Shown here: piece after piece, positions 8,153 to 16,994 of the stretch
Layout: every line of letters starts with the position of its first letter
Numbering within the stretch: position 1 is the stretch's first letter
NCBI GenBank assembly: GCA_028822535.1
Contig: JAPKDO010000002.1
Span: 1-41,378, forward strand
DNA from: Acidimicrobiales bacterium
GTDB taxonomy: Bacteria; Actinomycetota; Acidimicrobiia; Acidimicrobiales; Salinilacustritrichaceae
DNA length: 41,378 nt
Direction of reading: 5' to 3'
Made by a program: the position numbers and the translations under genes
The notes under the pieces: generated by a model
What the model saw: the letters and a program-made list of their open reading frames with translations, nothing else
What the model was told of the DNA's origin: nothing
Databases searched by the model: none

Positions 8153-9632
8153 CGCCGATGCGGCCGGCGGAGTGCAGACCGCGCTCGACCTGCCCGACGA
8201 AACGCTCCCACGTCATCTTCCGCGAGTTCGTCGACACGTAGACGCTTCCGCCGGGAGAGCAGAGTTCGGCGGCGAGTGACACGAGCTGGTCGAGGTCCTT
8301 GGTGACGACCCACCGCTTCGACCCCTTGCGTGCGGTGCTCGACGTGGGTGGGTCGACGAGCACCCGGTCGAACGTCCGCCCCCTCTTCGCGAAGCGAGCC
8401 ATCCAATCGAGCGCGTCGCCGTACACGAAGTCGTGATCCTCGGGGTCGAGATCGTTGGCACGCAGGTTGTCGCGCGCCCAGTCGAGGTAGTGCTTCGACA
8501 GGTCGAGGGTGAGCGTCTCGGCGCCGGCCAGGGCGGCCGCCACCGACAGGGCACCGGTGTGGGCGAACGTGTTGAGGACGGTCTTCCCGTCGAGGTCGGA
8601 CGAGAGCAGGTCGCGGCGCGTCTCGCGCTGGTCGAGGAAGAGACCGCTCGAGGTCGGACTCGCCTCGAGGTCGATCCGGTACTGCACGCCGAGTTCGCGC
8701 ACCCCGAATCGGGGGCCGCCCGTTCCCGACACGCGTCTGGCAACGCCGCCTCCCCCGCCGCGCGGCTTGGGGAGATGGTGGACGGCGTCGAGATCCAGCG
8801 TCTCGTGCAGTGCGTCCACCCAACCAGACGGGAGTTCCGCGTCACCGTCGCGGTAGTCGAGGATCAGCGCGGTGCGACCCAGACGCTCGATACGAAGGTC
8901 CGGGAATCCGTCGTGGTGTCGGTCGACCCACTGGTAGGCGTCGGTGTCGTTCGGGTCGAAGAGCGCTACCCGAGCCTCGTGTGCAGCCAACAATCGTGCG
9001 GCCGGACCACGGGCGCTGACGGCGCCCGCAGCGGTTGCGTCGAAACTCGGCGGTACGTCGGCGACGAACGTCGTCCGCTCGCCGTTCGGGTGATCGAACT
9101 CGATCGAGCGAGCATGCAGGAAGACGCGAGCGGCCTCGCGTCCGCCATGGTCGAGGTCACCGGCGATCGGTAGCCCCAGCGCTTCCGCGTGGAGGCGAAC
9201 CTGATGGGTGCGGCCCGAGTGCGGCGACGCGACGTGGCGGTCGAACGCCTTCCCCGACCGGACTCGCTCGAAGTCCGTCGACGCCGCCGCTCCGTCGATC
9301 GGCTCATCGCTCCGCGCCGTGGAGGACCCGCCGCTCGTCGCGGTGAGGAGTTCGTAGTGTTTGGCGACCGTCCGGTCCTCGAACTGTTTCGTCAGCGCAC
9401 GATTGGCATCGGCGGTCTTGCCGAACACGAGAACGCCAGAGGTGACCTTGTCGAGACGATGGAGAATCGACAGTGACCCGTCGGGGCGCTGGCGCTGCAC
9501 CCACTCGTACATGCCGTCCTGGGCGTGGACGTCGGCACGATGCGTGTTGACCCCGGCGGGCTTGGCCACCACCAACAGGTCGTCGTCCTCGTGCACGACC
9601 CACGGCTCGGACCAACGCCGTGCGGCGGTCAT
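8064..9632 (-). CDS. Fused RluA-type pseudouridine synthase and RlmI-like methyltransferase
   Basis: This 522-residue protein has two complete enzyme domains. Residues about 10-200 are RluA-family: LLVVAKPAGVNTH, the catalytic loop SILHRLDKVTSGVLVF with D61, and SGRTHQVRLHAEALGLPIAGD. Residues about 245-520 are an RlmI/SAM-dependent methyltransferase: FLDQRETRRDLL, VLNTFAHTGALSVAAALAGA (SAM loop), LDLSKHYLDWARDNL and the catalytic-type motif VLVDPPTSS. RluA enzymes isomerise uridines and RlmI methylates a cytosine of 23S rRNA, so the fusion probably makes two modifications on one RNA region. The PUA domain usual at the N-terminus of RlmI is not seen. Its ATG overlaps the helicase stop (ATGA). 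Confidence 0.9.
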   Translation of the reverse strand: MTAARRWSEPWVVHEDDDLLVVAKPAGVNTHRADVHAQDGMYEWVQRQRPDGSLSILHRLDKVTSGVLVFGKTADANRALTKQFEDRTVAKHYELLTATSGGSSTARSDEPIDGAAASTDFERVRSGKAFDRHVASPHSGRTHQVRLHAEALGLPIAGDLDHGGREAARVFLHARSIEFDHPNGERTTFVADVPPSFDATAAGAVSARGPAARLLAAHEARVALFDPNDTDAYQWVDRHHDGFPDLRIERLGRTALILDYRDGDAELPSGWVDALHETLDLDAVHHLPKPRGGGGGVARRVSGTGGPRFGVRELGVQYRIDLEASPTSSGLFLDQRETRRDLLSSDLDGKTVLNTFAHTGALSVAAALAGAETLTLDLSKHYLDWARDNLRANDLDPEDHDFVYGDALDWMARFAKRGRTFDRVLVDPPTSSTARKGSKRWVVTKDLDQLVSLAAELCSPGGSVYVSTNSRKMTWERFVGQVERGLHSAGRIGVIEPRTLPLDHRSGPGDPPYLKGAWIRLD

Positions 9633-11293
9633 TCGACGAAGCGGCGGACCTTGATGGGCTTGCCGCGCACCTGGGCCTTCTTCATCGCCCGCAACACGTC
9701 GTCGACATCGCCCTCGGGCACGCCGACGACCGAGTGGTTGTCCGCGATGCGGATCGGTCCGATCTCGCGACCGGTCAGACCGCTCTCGTTGGCGAACGCG
9801 CCGACGAGGTCCTTGGGCCGGACGCCGGCGTTGCGACCGAGGCTCACGTAGACGAAGCCCGTCGGTCCCGACGCGGGCTTGTCCTTGCCCTTGGGGCCGG
9901 CGCCCTTGCCGGCCTTGCCCTTGGCGTGGCGTTCTGCCTTGTCGGCGGCGTCGGGGATCTCTCGCTCGTCGAGGGTCGCCCCGCGCGCCTCGTGGACGAG
10001 CTTGATGGCCGCCAACGTCAGCTTGCGCTGGTCCTCGCCGGCGAGCGCGTGGAGCACGGCGTTGTAGTCCTCGAGGTCGTCGCCGGCGAGCGACTCGTTC
10101 AGCGCTTCGACCGTCAACTCGACCTGCTTGGTGCGCAGATCGGCCACCGTCGGGACCTTCCCCACCGTGATCGACTGCTTCATCAGCCGTTCGATGTTCC
10201 CGATCTGGCGCTTTTCGCGCGGCTCGGCGAGAGTGATGGCGACGCCTTCACGGCCCGCCCGACCAACTCGACCGATGCGGTGCACGTAGCTCTCGGCTGC
10301 GGCCGGGACATCGAAGTTCACGACATGGGTGAGCGTGTCGACGTCGAGCCCACGGGCGGCGACGTCGGTGGCCACGAGCAGTTCGGCCGTTCCGTCGCGC
10401 AGCCGACTCATCACCCGGTCGCGTTGGGGTTGGTCCATGCCCCCGTGCAGCGGTTCGGCTCGATAGCCCCGGCCCGTCATGGTCGCGCTGAGCTCGTCGA
10501 CCTCGTGACGGGTGCGGCAGAACACGATGGCGGCGTCGGGCTGTTCGATGTCGAGCACGCGACCCAGCGCGGAGGATTTGTCGGAGCGGCGGACGTAGTA
10601 CACGGTCTGGCGAACCAACGCCTCGCCCGACTCGGTCTTGGGCTTGCCGATCTCGATACGGACCGGATCGCGCTGGTACTGCTGGGCGAGTTTGGCGATC
10701 CGCCGCGGCATCGTCGCCGAGAACAACACGGTCTGGCGGTCCGCAGGCGTGGCGTCGAGGATGGCCTCGATGTCTTCGGTGAACCCCATGTCGAGCATCT
10801 CGTCGGCCTCGTCGAGCACGACGGTGCGGATCGACTCGAGATCGAGGGACCGGCGTTTGATGTGGTCGATCGCACGTCCGGGCGTCGCGACGACGACGTG
10901 CACGCCGCGCTTGAGTTCCTTGAGCTGACGGACGATCGGCTGGCCCCCGAACACCGGCAACACCTTGATGCCGAACCCCTGGCCGTACTTGAACATCGCT
11001 TCGCTCACCTGGACCGCGAGTTCGCGTGTCGGCACGATCACGAGCGCGGTGGGGACGGCGTGGGCGCCGGCGCCGATCGACTGGAGGATCGGGAGCGCGA
11101 AGGCCGCCGTCTTGCCGGTCCCCGTCGCGGCCTGCCCGAGCACGTCGCGGCCCGACAAGAGCACCGGGATCGACTCGCGTTGGACGGGCGTCGGCTCCTC
11201 GTAGCCCAGGCGCGTCAGCGAACCGAGCAGCTCGCCGTCGAGGCCGAGCGCGGCGAAGCCCTCACGTTCTTCATCCAGTTCGGTGCTGCTCAC
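9629..11293 (-). CDS. DEAD-box RNA helicase with DbpA-type RNA-binding domain
   Basis: This 554-residue helicase carries all core motifs: Q motif (GYEEPTPVQRESIP), Walker A (AATGTGKT), PTRELA, TPGR, VLDEADEMLDMGF, SATMP, IVFCRTRHEVDEL, TDVAARGLDV and HRIGRVGRAGREG. A basic linker follows, and residues about 475-554 (FVYVSLGRNAGVRPKDLVG, GREIGPIRIADNHSVVGVP) match the DbpA RRM-like domain that binds 23S rRNA helix 92 in DbpA. A role in large-subunit assembly or cold adaptation is likely. The next gene, overlapping by ATGA, is an rRNA-modification fusion, which supports that role. The start is GTG at 11293; no clear leaderless box, only a weak GGAG close to the codon. Confidence 0.95.
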   Translation of the reverse strand: MSSTELDEEREGFAALGLDGELLGSLTRLGYEEPTPVQRESIPVLLSGRDVLGQAATGTGKTAAFALPILQSIGAGAHAVPTALVIVPTRELAVQVSEAMFKYGQGFGIKVLPVFGGQPIVRQLKELKRGVHVVVATPGRAIDHIKRRSLDLESIRTVVLDEADEMLDMGFTEDIEAILDATPADRQTVLFSATMPRRIAKLAQQYQRDPVRIEIGKPKTESGEALVRQTVYYVRRSDKSSALGRVLDIEQPDAAIVFCRTRHEVDELSATMTGRGYRAEPLHGGMDQPQRDRVMSRLRDGTAELLVATDVAARGLDVDTLTHVVNFDVPAAAESYVHRIGRVGRAGREGVAITLAEPREKRQIGNIERLMKQSITVGKVPTVADLRTKQVELTVEALNESLAGDDLEDYNAVLHALAGEDQRKLTLAAIKLVHEARGATLDEREIPDAADKAERHAKGKAGKGAGPKGKDKPASGPTGFVYVSLGRNAGVRPKDLVGAFANESGLTGREIGPIRIADNHSVVGVPEGDVDDVLRAMKKAQVRGKPIKVRRFVE

Positions 11294-11335
11294 CGCTCCA
11301 TTGTCCCGTGTCGCGGCACCGGCGGACGAAGTCTC

Positions 11336-11824
11336 CTACGCCAAGTCCTCGACGGCCGGGCAACGGGCGGCGATCTCGAGGGGCACGGTCTGCCCGTCGG
11401 AGCCTCCCAGGACCCGTGCGTCCGCCTCGACGTCGATGCGGTCACCGCGGATCGCTGCGCGGGTGATCTGTCCCGGTTCGTCCGCCGGCACGCCGAGAAG
11501 GTCGGCGTCGCCCGCGCCGAGAACGCCGGCGTCGACCTCTGCCGTCACCGCCGATCGGTCGGTGTCGATCTCGCGTTCCTCGGCATCGGGCTCGTCGACC
11601 ACGAGCAACAACTGCACGAACCCGCTCGCCGACTCGGCAGCGAGCACGAAGGCGGCATCGTCGAGCCCGCAGCTGATCACGTCCAACTCGGCCCGACGAT
11701 CGGACCACTGGACGCGTGCGGTGTCGGCCTTGAGGTCCTGGCGCTCCGTGCAAGCGCCGACGCTCGACACGAACAGTGCGACAAGCGCGCCGCGCGCCAG
11801 TCCGTGTAGAAAGCGGTCAGGCAC
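11336..11824 (-). CDS. Secreted lipoprotein, possibly LpqH-like
   Basis: This 162-residue protein begins with a basic n-region, a hydrophobic stretch and the lipobox SSVGAC (C25), so it should be lipid-anchored on the outside of the membrane. The mature part has two cysteines (LDVISCGLDD and EIAARCP). Its layout ends in a GDRIDVEADARV...VPLEIAARC strand pair resembling the mycobacterial 19-kDa LpqH fold; that likeness is weak and judged by eye. The GTG at 11824 has TAGGGT 6 nt upstream, again leaderless. It lies 42 bp upstream of the helicase gene on the same strand and diverges from the MMPL transporter with a 43-bp gap. Confidence 0.75.
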   Translation of the reverse strand: MPDRFLHGLARGALVALFVSSVGACTERQDLKADTARVQWSDRRAELDVISCGLDDAAFVLAAESASGFVQLLLVVDEPDAEEREIDTDRSAVTAEVDAGVLGAGDADLLGVPADEPGQITRAAIRGDRIDVEADARVLGGSDGQTVPLEIAARCPAVEDLA

Positions 11825-11830
11825 GGCGGG

Positions 11831-11836
11831 ACCCTA
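11831..11836 (-). promoter_or_regulatory. -10 element TAGGGT, leaderless lipoprotein gene
   Basis: TAGGGT ends 6 nt before the GTG at 11824. A 10-bp palindrome CGATCGATCG (11838-11847) follows in the 43-bp divergent region shared with the MMPL transporter gene. Confidence 0.6.
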
Positions 11837-11867
11837 CCGATCGATCGATTCGCAACCACGAGGACCC

Positions 11868-14828
11868 GTGACAGCAATGGAGAAGCTCTGGAGGAACGCC
11901 GGCGTCCAGCTCGGCAAGTACTGGTACGCCGTGGTCGCCTTGGCGGTCGTCATCACCGGTCTGTTGAGCTTCGGGCTCACGCAGCTCGAGTTCGCAACCG
12001 GCCAGGACAGCTACCTGAATCCGGATTCGCAGGTCGCCATCGACAACGTCGAGTTCCAGGACGACTTCGGCGGCGAAGCCGTCATCCTCCTGCTCCGGGG
12101 TGAGGACGGCAGCGACATCGCCGACCTCTTCGCCGGCGACAACCTCGCCGAACTCGAGCGGCTCGAAGCCGAACTGCGCGAGATCCCCGAGGTGTACTCG
12201 GTGGTCGCGCCACGCACCTCGCTCGGCTACTCCGAGACCATCGTCAAGGAGAACGTCGGCACCAACGCGCTGCTGTCCGCCGTCGAGCGCGAACCCGACG
12301 AAGCGGCGAAGGCCATCCGTCAAGCTGACATCCAGCTCCAGCTTGCTCGGCTGTCCGCCATCCCCACGGAGGAACGCGAGCTGACGAACCCTGCGTGGGT
12401 CGAGTTCTTGTTGTTCGACAACACCGGCTTCGTCGACGGCGACGACGGCCTCGCTGCCCCCGCCGACGACGACCGTTCGATCCGGGCATCGCTCCGTTCC
12501 ACATTCCCCAACCAACAGACCGCCGTCGGGGGCGTGCTGCTCACCGGAAACGCGGACCTGGACACGTTGTCCGCCGGGACCGACGCCGTGCTCGAGATCA
12601 TGGACACCGCCGATCTCGACGGCTTCGAGGTCGTCACCACCGGCTCGCCGGTCTTCCTCGCCGAGATCAACGACTACCTCCAGGGCGGCATGCTGACCCT
12701 CGGCGCCGCCGCGCTCGCGGTCATGGCCGTCGTGTTGCTCCTGCTCTTCCGCGTCCGCTGGCGGCTCTTGCCGCTGCTGTCGGTCCTCGTCGGGGTCGCG
12801 TGGTCGTTCGCTCTGCTCGGCTTCATCGACGTCGACCTGTCGTTGGTGACGATCTCCGGTCTGCCGATCCTCATCGGCCTGGGAATCGACTTCGCCATCC
12901 AGATCCACAACCGCGTCGAGGAGGAGGTCGTCCTCGACCGCGACGCGCATCCGATGTCGCAGACGCTCGCGAACCTCGGGCCAGCGCTGCTCGTGGCGAC
13001 CGTCAGCGGCGTGGTCGCATTCCTCGCCCTGCAGGTCTCGCAGGTGCCGATGATCCGCGACTTCGGCGTGATGCTCGCCATCGGCATCGTGGTCCTGGTC
13101 TTCGTCGGCATCGTCGTGCCCACCTCGTTGCTCGGCGTCCGGGAGTACAAGGTCCCCACCACCGAGCGCGGTGCATCGCTCGTCGAACGCACCGTCGTGA
13201 AGCTGGGTTCGCTCCCCGCCTCGTCGGCCATCCCTCTCGTGATCGCGTCGATCGCGCTGTTCATCGGCGGTATCGCGCTGGAGGGCAGCTTCAAGATCGA
13301 GTCCGACCCCCTCCGCTGGATCGATCAGGACAGCCAGACGGTCGCCGACGTCGACACCCTCGAGGAGGACACGGGCTTCTCGTCGACACTGGGCATCCTC
13401 GTGCAGTCGAACAACGTGCTCGCCGACGACGTGGCCGAGGTCGTCAACGACTTCACGATCGAGGCCGAGTCGAGCGACGAGGTCGTGTCGTCGTCGAGCC
13501 TCGTCAACACGATCGCGAAGATCATCGCTGTCCCCGGCGCCACCCCGCTGGCCCCGACGTCGACCGACCTCCAAGCCGCCGCCGACGTGCTCCCGCCGGA
13601 CCTCGAGCGGGTCCTGCTCAGCCCCGACGGCACCTCGACGCAGGTCAACCTGCGCCTGGCACCCGGGTCCCTCGACGACCGCGCCGAACTGGTCGAGCGA
13701 CTCGAGACCGATCTCGAGTCACGCATCGCGGCGCTCGACCTACCCGACGACTCGGTGCTCCGCGAGGGCCTCGACGCGGACGATCCGGCCATCCGCGCCG
13801 TGCCCGCCGGTCTCGCCGTGGTCGGCGTCGGGCTTCTCGAGAACCTGTCGGCCAACCGTGCCGTGCTCACCTACCTCGGCCTCGCGTTGGTCGCCCTGTG
13901 GTTGCTGATCCGCTTCCGTAGCCTCGCCCGGGCGTTGCTCGCTCTCGTCCCGATCGGCCTCGCCGTCGGCACCTCATCGGTCGTGGTCGGCGCGGTCGGC
14001 CTCACGCTCTCGCCGGTGACGACGGTGTCCGGCCCGTTGGTGGTCGCGAGCTGCACCGAGTTCTCCGTCCTGATCCTCGCCCGCTACCTCGAGGAACGAC
14101 AGTCCGGCCTCGGCGCCCGCGAAGCGAGCGACCAGGCCGCCGCACGAACAGGGCGAGCGTTCTTCACCTCGGCGGTGACGACGATCGGCGGCTTCGCCGT
14201 ACTGATCGGATCGGCGCTGCCGCTGCTCCGCGACTTCGGCATCATCGTCACGCTCAACGTCGCCGTGGCCCTGTTGGCTGCGCTCGTCGTCATGCCGCCA
14301 CTGCTCGTGTGGGCCGACGACAGGGGCTTCCTCACCACCGGCGACGTCGACATCGAACGATCCGTCGTGCTCGGTGCGAAGCCGGTCGGCGCACGTGCCA
14401 TCGCGTGGGTCGGCGCCATCATCGTCGTCGGCGCTGCGGCCACACTGCTGTACACGACGTCGGAGAAGACGTCGGGCGAGGTCGCCGAACTCGCCTACGC
14501 AGCGACCCCGTTGCCGACCACGACCACCACGACCACCACGCCCGTCGACACCGGCGCCATCGACGTCGATTCGTTCGGCACCGTGCCCGAAGATGGCCTG
14601 ATCCAGAGCACCCTGTTCGGGTTGCTCGTCGCGCAGGGCGCAACGGAACAGCAGGCGGTCTGCGCGGGAACCACGGTCGTCGAGCGCGTGGGCGAGTCGG
14701 AGTTGCTCGCACTCGGGCTGGCCGAGTTCGCGCCCGAAGCGCTCGCTCCCGTCATCCAGGCAGGACTCGACTGCGGGATCGACCAGCCGATCATCGACGC
14801 CACCATCGACGCCGGCCTGGGCGGCTGA
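11868..14828 (+). CDS. MMPL/RND-superfamily exporter with a C-terminal extracytoplasmic domain
   Basis: About 986 residues from the GTG at 11868 (GAGG five bases upstream); an ATG three codons later is an alternative. The ORF track's long N-terminal extension overlaps the lipoprotein gene and is not used. Two halves each hold one helix, an extracytoplasmic domain (FGGEAVILLLRGEDGSD; EEDTGFSSTLGILVQSN) and five helices, with ISGLPILIGLGIDFAIQIHNR typical of MMPL/SSD transporters. These export lipids or hydrophobic compounds. After the last helix a Thr run (PTTTTTTTTP) links to a helical tail of about 85 residues with two cysteines (QQAVCAG, GLDCGI), absent from standard members. Its stop codon lies inside the first copy of a 52-bp repeat. 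Confidence 0.9.
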   Translation: MTAMEKLWRNAGVQLGKYWYAVVALAVVITGLLSFGLTQLEFATGQDSYLNPDSQVAIDNVEFQDDFGGEAVILLLRGEDGSDIADLFAGDNLAELERLEAELREIPEVYSVVAPRTSLGYSETIVKENVGTNALLSAVEREPDEAAKAIRQADIQLQLARLSAIPTEERELTNPAWVEFLLFDNTGFVDGDDGLAAPADDDRSIRASLRSTFPNQQTAVGGVLLTGNADLDTLSAGTDAVLEIMDTADLDGFEVVTTGSPVFLAEINDYLQGGMLTLGAAALAVMAVVLLLLFRVRWRLLPLLSVLVGVAWSFALLGFIDVDLSLVTISGLPILIGLGIDFAIQIHNRVEEEVVLDRDAHPMSQTLANLGPALLVATVSGVVAFLALQVSQVPMIRDFGVMLAIGIVVLVFVGIVVPTSLLGVREYKVPTTERGASLVERTVVKLGSLPASSAIPLVIASIALFIGGIALEGSFKIESDPLRWIDQDSQTVADVDTLEEDTGFSSTLGILVQSNNVLADDVAEVVNDFTIEAESSDEVVSSSSLVNTIAKIIAVPGATPLAPTSTDLQAAADVLPPDLERVLLSPDGTSTQVNLRLAPGSLDDRAELVERLETDLESRIAALDLPDDSVLREGLDADDPAIRAVPAGLAVVGVGLLENLSANRAVLTYLGLALVALWLLIRFRSLARALLALVPIGLAVGTSSVVVGAVGLTLSPVTTVSGPLVVASCTEFSVLILARYLEERQSGLGAREASDQAAARTGRAFFTSAVTTIGGFAVLIGSALPLLRDFGIIVTLNVAVALLAALVVMPPLLVWADDRGFLTTGDVDIERSVVLGAKPVGARAIAWVGAIIVVGAAATLLYTTSEKTSGEVAELAYAATPLPTTTTTTTTPVDTGAIDVDSFGTVPEDGLIQSTLFGLLVAQGATEQQAVCAGTTVVERVGESELLALGLAEFAPEALAPVIQAGLDCGIDQPIIDATIDAGLGG

Positions 14829-14876
14829 CGCCGTTCACCGACGGACTCCGTCCGCCGGCTCCACTCATCGACTTGC
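14825..14876. repeat. 52-bp direct repeat, copy 1
   Basis: This copy is identical to 14913-14964 over 52 bp. It begins at the last C before the TGA stop of the MMPL gene, so the stop is part of the repeat. It contains a perfect hairpin core GACGGA-C-TCCGTC (14840-14852) flanked by GCCG/CGGC, which could serve as a terminator. Confidence 0.9.
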
Positions 14877-14912
14877 TCACCCCCCGTCCTTCGGCCGGGC
14901 GGCTCGTCAACT

Positions 14913-14964
14913 CTGACGCCGTTCACCGACGGACTCCGTCCGCCGGCTCCACTCATCGACTTGC
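14913..14964. repeat. 52-bp direct repeat, copy 2
   Basis: This is the second perfect copy, offset by 88 bp, ending 7 bp before the stop of the acyltransferase gene. It carries the same GACGGA-C-TCCGTC hairpin. The spacer between copies holds another GC-rich inverted repeat (CCGTCC / GGGCGG). The whole convergent intergenic region could act as a bidirectional terminator that was duplicated. Confidence 0.9.
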
Positions 14965-14971
14965 CCTGCCG

Positions 14972-16852
14972 TTACGAGGGTGGCCCGATCGCCTCGACGA
15001 GGAACGCTGCATAGACCTGGATTCCCGGCTTCGTGAGGTGGACCTCGTCGAAGAGCGGGTCGCGGTCGGCGGCCACCACCGCCTGCCAGTCGAGGATCTC
15101 GACCTGGTCGTGCTTGTTGGCGAAGTTGATCAGCCGAGCGTTCACCTGCTGCTCCCAGCGGCGGGGGACGCTCACCGTGGTGACGATCAGTCGGCGGTCG
15201 CCGACGGCGGCGAGAAGTCGACCGAGCTCGCCGTCGGGAACGGCGCCGTTGTTGCCGATGTGCACGAGGACGGTCGGGTGGAGCAACCGTTCGCTCGCCA
15301 GGAGTTCGACCACGTCGACGCTGTCGGCGAAGTCCCGACTGATCTCGGCGTTGACCGTGCTCACCGGGAGCCGGCGCTTGAGTTCCGCACGGGCGCCGAG
15401 CGTGACGGACTCGCCGACGATCGTGACCGGCGCGCCGGTCGGTGTCCCGTCCGCGAGCTGCGCCGGGAGTGGGGTCGTCGTGGTCGTCGTGGCGGGCACC
15501 GACACCGGCGTGGCCGGATCGGGCGTCGGTGTCGGGGGTCCCGGCGTGGTCGATGGCAGGGCGTCCTCCGTCGCGATCAGCGCGTCGGCATCCTCGCCCT
15601 GGGCCTCGACGGCCTCGCGGAACTGCGCTTCCAAATCGTCGCCGGTCGACCCGCCCTGCACGGCGACCGCAATGACGAGGAGCACGACCGACGCGGCGAC
15701 ACCACCGACGCCGAGACCCAGCCGACCGGCCGCGGTGAGGCGAGCCACGATCCCCCGCAGCCATTCTGTTGCTCGCCCGTCACGGAAGGGCTGTTCCACC
15801 TTCCGGAACGAGATCTCGGCCAAGACCAACGCGATCCCGATCCGCACCACGTCGGCGACGGCACCGTCGAGCGGCAACTCCTGGCCCGGCCGAAGGAAGA
15901 CGAAGACCGGCCAGTGCCACAGATAGATCGAGTACGACCGGATCCCGACCGCGGCCAGCACGGGCGTACCGAGCGCTCGGCCGACCACCGAGCCGGCGGT
16001 CGACGCGCTGACGATGAGGACCACGGTCAACACGTCGACCCACACGAAGCCCCACGGGAACGTGAACGAATCGAACTCGCTCCGGAACTGGAACTGCCAT
16101 ACCAGCGCGACGAGGGCGAGCGCCGCCGCGATGTCGAGGGCAACCGTCGGGACGGCGATCCCGCGTTCGACGAGCGACGGCCCCGGGCGCCAGACCATCG
16201 CGAGCACGGCGCCGATCAACAGACCGAACGCTCGGGTGTCGGTGCCGTAGTAGGCCCGGTCCAGCGCGGTGACGTCGACGAGCGAACCCATCGCGAACAC
16301 CGACGCGACGATCACGACCACGCTGATCCCGAGCAGGGCGCGACGGCCGCCGAGGCGGTGGAGCACCACGGCGACGACGATCGGCCAGAACACGTAGAAC
16401 TGTTCCTCGATCGCCAGCGACCAGAGGTGGCGGAGCGGCGACGGTCGCCCGAATCCCGCGAAGTAGGACTCGGCGCTGATGATCGCCCACCAGTTCTGCA
16501 CGTAGAAGAGCGACGACAACGCGTCGCCCCGGAACGTCGCGACGTCTCCACGTGCGAACAGCAGCGCCCAGACACACACTGCGACCAGCAGTGCCAGGAC
16601 GGCAGGCAACAGGCGCCGGGCTCGGCGCGACCAGAAGCGTCGTAGGTCGACGTGGCCGCGTCCATCACGTTCGGCCAAGACGATGGTGGTGATGAGGTAG
16701 CCCGAGACCACGAAGAACACCTCGACACCGAGGTACCCGCCGATCACGATGGCGCCCCCGAGGTGGTACAGGACCACGGCGACGACGGAGACCGCTCGGA
16801 GCCCGTCCAGTGCAGGGAGATAGGGCAACCGTGCGGCGGCTCGGGTCGACAT
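14972..16852 (-). CDS. Membrane acyltransferase 3 family protein with C-terminal SGNH domain (OafA/OatA-like)
   Basis: 626 residues from the ATG at 16852. The ORF track runs 495 codons further upstream through the TetR and GNAT genes and is rejected there. The N-terminus YLPALDGLRAVSVVAVVLYHLGG carries the catalytic-type His (H30), and FFVVSGYLITTIVL, RRARRLLPA, HLWSLAIEEQFYVFWP and about ten membrane helices complete the acyltransferase 3 domain. After a Pro/Thr linker comes an extracytoplasmic SGNH-like domain: VGESVTLGA (Ser), HIGNNGA (Asn) and FDEVHLTKPG (Asp/His). Such proteins O-acetylate cell-wall glycans or lipopolysaccharide-like polymers. The GES in place of GDS matches many OafA-type SGNH tails. 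Confidence 0.92.
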   Translation of the reverse strand: MSTRAAARLPYLPALDGLRAVSVVAVVLYHLGGAIVIGGYLGVEVFFVVSGYLITTIVLAERDGRGHVDLRRFWSRRARRLLPAVLALLVAVCVWALLFARGDVATFRGDALSSLFYVQNWWAIISAESYFAGFGRPSPLRHLWSLAIEEQFYVFWPIVVAVVLHRLGGRRALLGISVVVIVASVFAMGSLVDVTALDRAYYGTDTRAFGLLIGAVLAMVWRPGPSLVERGIAVPTVALDIAAALALVALVWQFQFRSEFDSFTFPWGFVWVDVLTVVLIVSASTAGSVVGRALGTPVLAAVGIRSYSIYLWHWPVFVFLRPGQELPLDGAVADVVRIGIALVLAEISFRKVEQPFRDGRATEWLRGIVARLTAAGRLGLGVGGVAASVVLLVIAVAVQGGSTGDDLEAQFREAVEAQGEDADALIATEDALPSTTPGPPTPTPDPATPVSVPATTTTTTPLPAQLADGTPTGAPVTIVGESVTLGARAELKRRLPVSTVNAEISRDFADSVDVVELLASERLLHPTVLVHIGNNGAVPDGELGRLLAAVGDRRLIVTTVSVPRRWEQQVNARLINFANKHDQVEILDWQAVVAADRDPLFDEVHLTKPGIQVYAAFLVEAIGPPS

Positions 16853-16994
16853 CGGATCGCGATTGTGCCGACCCGCGCACCGCGAGTTCGTGGATGGGGT
16901 CCAGCTCGCGGCCGCCAGTGGCCACCACGACCGGCCCGTGACGATGTCGGTGCAGGTTCCGACCAGCTCGCCGAACGGATGGCATCCTGCAGGG

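Noticed and set aside
9620-11809. 729-aa plus-strand ORF
   Set aside because: It is antisense to the DEAD-box helicase and lipoprotein genes, a GC-bias shadow.
11817-13574. 585-aa minus-strand ORF
   Set aside because: It is antisense to the MMPL transporter and has typical shadow composition (Glu/Asp/Gly/Arg-rich).
14825-14964. CRISPR-like pair of repeats
   Set aside because: Only two copies, 52 bp long with a 36-bp spacer, starting within a coding stop; no cas genes nearby.
14309-16645. 778-aa plus-strand ORF
   Set aside because: It crosses the MMPL 3' end, the repeats and the antisense of the acyltransferase; Arg-rich, no motif.
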